Assembly (NCBI GenBank): GCA_942486035.1
Contig: CALNXK010000003.1
Coordinates: 808,501-872,500, forward strand
Source of the DNA: Porites lobata
Taxonomy: Eukaryota; Cnidaria; Anthozoa; Scleractinia; Poritidae
DNA length: 64,000 nt
Reading direction: 5' to 3'
The notes beneath the pieces were generated by a model that saw only the letters and a list, made by a program, of their open reading frames with translations, had not been told where the DNA came from and did not search any database. The translations under genes were made by a program, and so were the position numbers. The stretch's first letter is position 1, and each line of letters begins with the position of its first letter. This document shows, one piece after another, positions 58,262 to 64,000 of the stretch.

Positions 58262-58352
58262 ATGTTCAGTATCATAGTGATATTTGTGTTTGGATATTTC
58301 TTGGTTTCCCAAGCAGAGAGTGTCTTTGTCGGAGCCTTTGTCATGCCGCACG
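58262..58352 (+). CDS. LigB-like gene exon 1 (signal peptide)
   Basis: Encodes MFSIIVIFVFGYFLVSQAES then VFVGAFVMPH. The 91 bases end one base into a Gly codon at GTAGGT. Recognised because it completes the PHGG motif missing from the exon 2 reading frame. Confidence 0.85.
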
Positions 58353-60369
58353 GTAGGTGACATATTCCATAAATTTCGATCTTTCTCCATTTCACCATTT
58401 TCCGATTAATTGTCGGAAACAAATCGTTTGTAAAACCTTCCTTGAATTGACAGTAACACTGAACTAAGATCAGGCACGTCGACTGTGGTGGAGTCGCGAT
58501 CTCGTGATTGCGTTTAAAATTTAATCCCAGAAAGTGTCAGGAGTCATGCCATTGGGTAGTTGAACGTTGTGACCGAAGATGTGAAAAGCTCTCTGAAAGG
58601 TAACGAATTGGGAAAGAAAATGACGTTGTTCTTCACTCTCCCCTTATTTTTAATATCTCTCTGACCCATCCTTGCCTTCCCCAATGCAGAGATGCCAACC
58701 TCTTGAGATCTAAAATCTGGAGACTCACTCTTTTTCACTACCCCCACCCTCCAAATTTCGACGGACCCTCCCCGCAACAAATTGACCCAGCCCTCAATGG
58801 GAATGGCTCAGGACTTTATATGAAGTCTTACATGAACTGCATACTATCAAAATTCACGATCATCGTTTTGATGCCGAAATAATCTTTGTCAGTGGCTAAA
58901 TACGTGCAAAAATGCGCCAGAAACCGTACTACGAATAAGAAAAATTCACGTTTTGAGGAAACTATGGGCTACCCGTGACATCTCAAACTAAAGCACTCTC
59001 CCGTACGGGAGAGCGGGAGAGCGGGAGATAGGTGCCGTATCCGGGAGACTCTCGGATAATCCGGGAGAGTTGGCACTGCTCCAGAAGAGCTCCTCAGGCT
59101 TGAAGAAACCAAAGTGACAGTGATGAGTAAGCTTGAAAATAGCATATTATGAAATTAGCATTCGAAAACGAATATTGTACAGGCTACAAGAAAAGAAAGA
59201 GTATGGATTCTTGTTTCAAAATTCCCTGAAAACTGGTGTGATTCACCCATCTTGTCTTATTAATAGTATTTAAAATGTGTATATTTTCGTACGCAAGATT
59301 TCTGGCCTTCATTAATGTATTGCGTTATGGTTTCGATATCTGACGGACTTTTCTCGTAAAATCGAAGATAAATAAATATGCAGCATAAAGTAGTTGGAGT
59401 CTTGCATTGATGAACAAGAACATCGCAGCTTTCAAGACCGGTTTCGAAAAATAATTTTGGTACTGAACACATTATCAGTGTTTATGTTTACGTTGTTTGG
59501 CGATCTTTGTACCGTCAGGAGGAATTGCTTTGGATCCCCGGTATTTCAACACGACCAATGCCACTGCCAAGGCTCAGGCTTGGATGGTACATGATGCAGC
59601 AGTGCAAGTGGGAAAACAAATCCAGGATCTGAAGCCAGATATAATAGTCCTGAGTACTCCGCACGGAATAGCCTCTCCTGAAGATTTCGTCTTTTATCTC
59701 AGTCCAAAAGGGGCAGGATTCTCTGACACAGATAACTGCGCATGTCTACCTTGCTGCTACAACCTGTCCGTCGTCATGGACACAAAAGGCACCAAGAGTC
59801 TTGTTAGCACCCTTAAATTTGAAAAGGAAAGTGTTTCTTACCTTAGCGCATTTGGTCCACCCGGAAGCGAGGATGTTTCTTTCCCGCTTCGCTGGGGAGA
59901 GGTAGTCCCGCTGTACTTTACAAAAGGGACTTTAAGCTACAGCAAAGTGATCGTTTTGTCCCAGCCGAGTCGCAGATACACGGACAGCGTGCAGATGATC
60001 CCGGAATTGACCCTCCTGGGCAAGAATATGTTTAAGATTCTAGATCTTCAAACTGACAGAGCCGTAATGATTATAAGCGCTGTCCTCGCGCACACTCACT
60101 TAAAGTCCGGTCCTTACGGATTCTCCACGGCCGCAGAACCGTTTGACAAAGCATGCGGGGCATGGGTTACCACTCAGGATTCGGACAAACTGTTAGTTGA
60201 AGCCGCTTCCTATGTGAACAAGGCCCTTTCCTGTGGATTTACTGGTCTGGCCATGCTGGACGGGATGTTGAAAGCGAGTCCTAATCACTGGCATTCTCGG
60301 CTTTATGCTAACTTTCATCCTAGTTACTATGGCATGATGTTGGCGTCCTTTGTGCCATTAACACAGTAG
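58262..60369 (+). CDS. Secreted LigB/class III extradiol dioxygenase-like protein (2 exons, 313 aa)
   Basis: Exons 58262-58352 and 59519-60369, joined in phase 1 across a GTAGGT donor and CAG acceptor. Exon 1 gives a hydrophobic signal peptide (residues 1-18, likely cut after VSQA) and VFVGAFVMPH; the join makes MPHGGIALDP, the N-terminal motif of the LigB/AmmeMemoRadiSam-B-like superfamily. Further family marks: VLSTPHGI (His79), RWGEVVPLYF, AHTH (His222, His224) and a closing YYGMMLASF. His30 and His79 are likely metal ligands. NTT, NAT and NLS sequons at 41, 44 and 112 fit secretion, and CACLPCC near 104-110 is unusual. Known family: non-haem iron or zinc enzymes opening aromatic rings, plus members without known reaction. 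Substrate unknown. The ATG has a GCC before it. The lack of further introns would also fit an ancient bacterial origin, but this is only inference. Confidence 0.88.
59519..60369 (+). CDS. LigB-like gene exon 2 (catalytic domain)
   Basis: Starts after TTTGTACCGTCAG and runs open for 851 bases to TAG. It holds nearly the whole domain, from GGIALDPRYFN to ASFVPLTQ. Confidence 0.92.
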
Positions 60370-61089
60370 AACCACGCGAGAACTTCTGGAGATGACCACC
60401 TCTTTATAGGAGGGGCGGGGTCTGCGTGAAATTTGAATCTTATAAGAGAATGTATTGGGATAAACAAAACATGTCGACCTAATAATCTGCCGTTTGAAAA
60501 CATTCGAAATACTATTAACTTACTTTGAGTTTGTGTTGTATCTCTGTCTTGCACCGTCTGTTCGCTTCTGGCTGAAGCCACAAAAACTCACAAACCCCTT
60601 AGAGTCCAAGCAGCCTATGTTGGGACGCAATTTAGAGGCCGTTTTGGTATTGGAGAGGTGATGTTTGATAGAGTTAAAAAAATAGAGCGAATGTGTAGCC
60701 TTTCCTCCAAGTAAAAACAAATGCCGGGTAAATATAGTCTAGGCTGGCCGTAGTTCCAACTGCAAAAGCCAACGATTTACTCACTAATCGTTTTCCGCAC
60801 TGTTTTGTCATAGTTTATTAACAGCAATCTTGAATTATGATTAAGGAAGTCCATCAGACTAGTTTGGTATAGTGTGTTTGTTAGTTTTCATGGAGTTGAC
60901 AGTACACATCGTTCAATAATAAAATCCCTTTCAGTATGAACTACTAAGTAGCCAACCGAGAAACGTCCCATTAATTTTAGTGAATCAGAATTCCTTTCTG
61001 TAGCATACTTATAAATACATTTTTAAAATATTTACAACGCGAATCAACCAGTGAGTCAACCAATTAATTAATCAGTCAGTCAATCCATA
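60370..61089. other. Downstream of LigB-like gene; no gene seen
   Basis: Probably 3' UTR to about 60940, followed by AT-rich sequence with no open frame of note. Confidence 0.45.
60918..60923 (+). promoter_or_regulatory. Possible poly(A) signal of LigB-like gene
   Basis: AATAAA 549 bases after the stop codon, in an A-rich stretch. No closer canonical hexamer was seen. Confidence 0.3.
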
Positions 61090-61090
61090 G

Positions 61091-61149
<59 letters not shown>

Positions 61150-61206
61150 GTCAATCAATCAATCAATCAATCAATCAGTCAATCAATCAATCAATCAATC
61201 AATCAC
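61090..61206. repeat. (TCAA)n microsatellite
   Basis: About 28 TCAA units with a few TCAG variants. Confidence 0.9.
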
Positions 61207-61949
61207 CTCTTAGTGACCAAAAGCTACTAAATTGCTCATTAAAATCACTAAACATCATTCAATCCAAAATTTAGACTTCAAAGATGACCAGTCTGGATAC
61301 CTCATACTCGACACAAAATGAAAACTGCAACGCCTTTATTTTACATCGCTTTTTACATGCTATTTCTTACAAAAATTTACATATGATGTCATATTTCATT
61401 CAAATAGCTTAGCTGATTGTACCTTGGAAACGCAACTCTCGACTCAGGAAAATTGGATCTAGGTCGCGTTTCAGCGGGCTCTAATGGCATTGCACCATAG
61501 GCCGGTTTTTTGCAGATAAGAAGGTGATAATTTGTGCACTATGTTTCATTCAGTTTGTTGTCTATTCCATGCGGAATCCTGTTGTTTATCGGACCGCCCA
61601 AAAAGTGGTGTTTTGCTAACTATTTAAGTTGTTATGTAAGCCTTAACCAGGCACTCTTTCGCTGCAGCTCACTCAACCTAAAAATTTCTAGAGTGGAATG
61701 ACACCGGTTTGAAACTTCGCGAAGTCTTTTTACTGAATAAATGTTCTAAAATTTGCGTCATTTTAAATTTGGACTCGTTAGAAATGCTTCTAGGGACCAT
61801 TAACGTACTGCCCGTCGTCACATAAAGGCTTTTTTTTTTGTAGTAGAATGAGTTGATATTTTTGCTAACCCGGTTATCAAAAATCCAGGGCCGGGCTGTT
61901 GCCCCCGTTGGGCCAGCTAATATTTTTTGAGGGGGGCTTCCGTCGAAGT
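61207..61949. other. Unassigned stretch, no gene seen
   Basis: Only short frames. A CCGGTTATCAAAAATCCAGG segment near 61869 resembles TAGCCCGGTTTTCAAAAAACC at 63150, perhaps a shared repeat. Confidence 0.35.
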
Positions 61950-62745
61950 AAGTGTCCTGTTGTTGCACAGACACAGGGCTATCATCTGGTATGAATTTGG
62001 GGTAGCCTGGTTAAATTCCAGGGGGGTGGGGTTGTTGTAAAGACTATGCTTTTTATTATGTTTTTATCTTATTTCTTAATACTCATTTCTTGTTGTTATA
62101 TTGTATTTCAAATTATTGCTATTTTTTTTTACCACTATTATTAGTCTTGATTACCATATAAACTAGGTAGTTACGTTTATGACAGTCGATAGGAACAGAC
62201 AAAATTGTCAATTCTTGTGCTAATTATTGTTATAGTCTTAATTTTTATAAATTGTAATTATCACACGGCGTGTCTGAAAACCATCTTGCTGAGCCATTTA
62301 CCGTGTTTAAATAAAGTTGATTGATTGATTGATAGAGTGTAGATTTGCTGAGTTTTTGTACCTGGGCTTACCCTTGTCTTTTAAAGCTCAATGTCTCCCT
62401 CAAATTAAGAAGGAGGGGGGGGGGGGTTGTGTCTGGCTGGGTGTCATGTTGTTGCACAGACACAGGGCTATCATCTGGTATGCATTGGGGTTAGCCTGGT
62501 TAAATTCCAGGGGGGTGGGGTTGTTGTAAAGACTATGCTTTGTGCTAGAGTGAGATTTGCTGAGTTTTTGTACCGGGGCCTACCCCTGTCTTTCAAAGCT
62601 CAATGTCTCCCTCAAATTAAGGAGGGGGTTGTGTCTGGCTGGGTTTCATGTTGTTGCACAGACACAGGGCTATATCATCTGGTTTGCATTTGGGGTAGCC
62701 TAGTTAAATTCCAGGGGGGTGGGGTTGTTGTAAAGTTTGATGTGT
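61950..62745. repeat. About 205 bp tandem repeat, 2.5 units
   Basis: Units at 62334-62540 and 62546-62745 share GATTTGCTGAGTTTTTGTAC, CACAGACACAGGGCTAT and CCAGGGGGGTGGGG. A half unit lies at 61950-62047, cut off by a LINE-like tail. Confidence 0.8.
62048..62333 (+). mobile_element. LINE-like 3' tail inside the tandem repeat
   Basis: AT-rich sequence ending GTTTAAATAAAG and (TTGA)n at 62317-62333, the usual look of an L2/CR1-type 3' end. No coding part is present. Confidence 0.45.
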
Positions 62746-63171
62746 TTTTGCACTCTTATGCAGTTTTTTGTGCTGTCTGCATGCAAGCAATGACCCACTC
62801 TGTTGATAATGTTCCTAGTCAGCAAGCAGTTGAACTGGTGGTTGTAGGGCTTTGTTTTGTTGAGCATTGTTGGCTTAGATTATTTTTGGGAGATCAGCTT
62901 CAATAAAAAATGAGGTGGACTGGGGAAATGGCTTTGCAATCGGTGACACCGACACTAAAAATTGCCCCTTAAAATGCCTTATTTTCCAGATTAATGAGGA
63001 AAACTTCCCTTTTGTTACCTTCAAGACAGACGATTCTATCAAATGGAAGCTCATGTATTCAATAGTTTCTTTTTGAGGTGAGATTATACTTTTCAGGTAA
63101 CAAGGGCCATTAAATTACCAATCAGGGCGAGAGACTGACATTTTTTAGTAGCCCGGTTTTCAAAAAACCAG
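62746..63171. other. Unassigned stretch, no gene seen
   Basis: Nothing beyond short chance frames. Confidence 0.35.
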
Positions 63172-63365
63172 GTATATATAAAGAAGGACAAAATTTGCGA
63201 TATTTAGTCCTCGAAGCACATTTTCAACAAATCAATATTGTTCCCATTTCAAGCTCTTTCTCGTCCTTTTACAATGTAAAATGATTTTTGATTTGGGTTT
63301 GAGTTATGTCGTTATGCAAATTTACAGTGTCTTATCATGTGAATAATGAAAATATAAATTTCTCA
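63172..63365. repeat. Dispersed repeat copy 2
   Basis: Matches 42137-42350 over about 190 bases including the shared ATGCAAATTTACAGTGTCTT. Confidence 0.75.
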
Positions 63366-64000
63366 ACCTCTTTGCCAGGGTTCTTGCCTACCCAGAGAAC
63401 CTGGAAACGAGGTTGACTATTTCTTCTGAAAATAAGTTAAACATGCTTACCTCCTTGTAGACATTTTCAAAACTTTGGCCGCACTTTCTTCGCACGGTTT
63501 CAGGATAAAAACAGATGTGTTATCTTGCAGATACTCCCCGAAAAGCAGAAATCATACATTGAACAATATATTTTGCGTATTCTTTCTTGCATTCAGGCTT
63601 AATCAGAAATTCGGCTATTTCTCGATATTTCGTTTTCGGATAGCTGTAAACGCCATTTGTTTAGTTCGCTATCGCCCAACAAGCAACCTCCAGAGCCTCG
63701 TTTCCAATGAAATATACCATGATGATCGATCAACCTCTTTTCCAATCAAAAATACCATCGGATCGATGGTATATTGCTCACATCTTTCTGATGGAGACAA
63801 TAAGAAAGGGCGATGTATTTTGAATGAAAAGTAATTTTTCATAACCAAATAGCCTTAACCAAATTTTGATAACGCTCATGATATCCGATGAAATGACTTC
63901 AATATAGTGCTGACCTGAGATCAGGCCCAATTTTAGCAGCTCCCATACACTCTTTCTTAGTGGCCGCTAATGGTCGGTCGTTTCGCCTTTCATAAAAGAA
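63366..64000. other. Right end, no gene seen
   Basis: A 119-codon frame at 63475-63834 shows no recognisable motif and is probably chance. TTTCCAATSAAATATACCAT-like text occurs twice near 63706 and 63739. Confidence 0.35.

Noticed and set aside
59497..60369. Start of the LigB-like protein at the ATG at 59497
   Set aside because: This ATG lies in the intron and replaces the conserved His of PHGG by Ser; splicing from 58352 to 59519 gives the full motif and a signal peptide.
63475..63834. 119-codon frame at the right end
   Set aside because: No recognisable motif, no splice or poly(A) context.

Overview
This is nuclear DNA from an animal, most likely a cnidarian and probably a stony coral or other anthozoan. 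The genes are split by many introns with GT-AG borders, there are no operons, and introns and intergenic DNA are full of small transposons, tRNA-derived SINEs and microsatellites. The organism call is inference; no species can be fixed from the sequence alone.

The window is dominated by three paralogous transglutaminase genes (TGase; calcium-dependent protein cross-linking enzymes of the factor XIII-A/TGM family). Gene A (minus strand, 15547 down to 3298) shows exons 1-11; its last four exons should lie just left of position 1. Gene B (minus strand, 39246 down to 18656) is complete in 15 exons (785 residues). Gene C (plus strand, 41388-57174) is complete in 15 exons (773 residues). The spliced models of B and C stay open from ATG to stop, and every intron has the same phase in all three genes. 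The catalytic Cys, His and Asp and the core Trp are present in each. A and B are a young head-to-tail duplication, with close similarity in introns and in about 180 bp of 5' flank (to 15725 and 39428). C is older, inverted and head-to-head with B.

Right of gene C lies a two-exon gene (58262-60369) for a predicted secreted protein of 313 residues in the LigB/class III extradiol dioxygenase superfamily. Its intron splits the conserved Pro-His-Gly-Gly motif.

Because A and B are recent copies, each acts as the empty-site control for insertions in the other. Found only in A: a 2.7 kb foldback element whose arms are made of an inverted minisatellite (270-2986), a decayed LINE (about 6680-7945), a mariner-type element with TA target duplication (8310-9730), a 433 bp MITE (14319-14751) and a 135 bp tandem duplication (12586-12848). 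Found only in B: a 1.75 kb long-arm inverted-repeat element carrying a nested MITE with a 9 bp target duplication (35337-37087), and a 68 bp hairpin element (37782-37849). B also holds a 4.2 kb element with TTAA flanks (20968-25212) and a SINE between 34 bp direct repeats. Gene C introns hold two related hAT-like elements, a head-to-head tRNA-SINE palindrome and another hAT-like MITE close to a splice donor.

The right end (60370-64000) holds a (TCAA)n array, a roughly 205 bp tandem repeat interrupted by a LINE-like tail, and a dispersed repeat also found in gene C intron 1; no gene is seen there.
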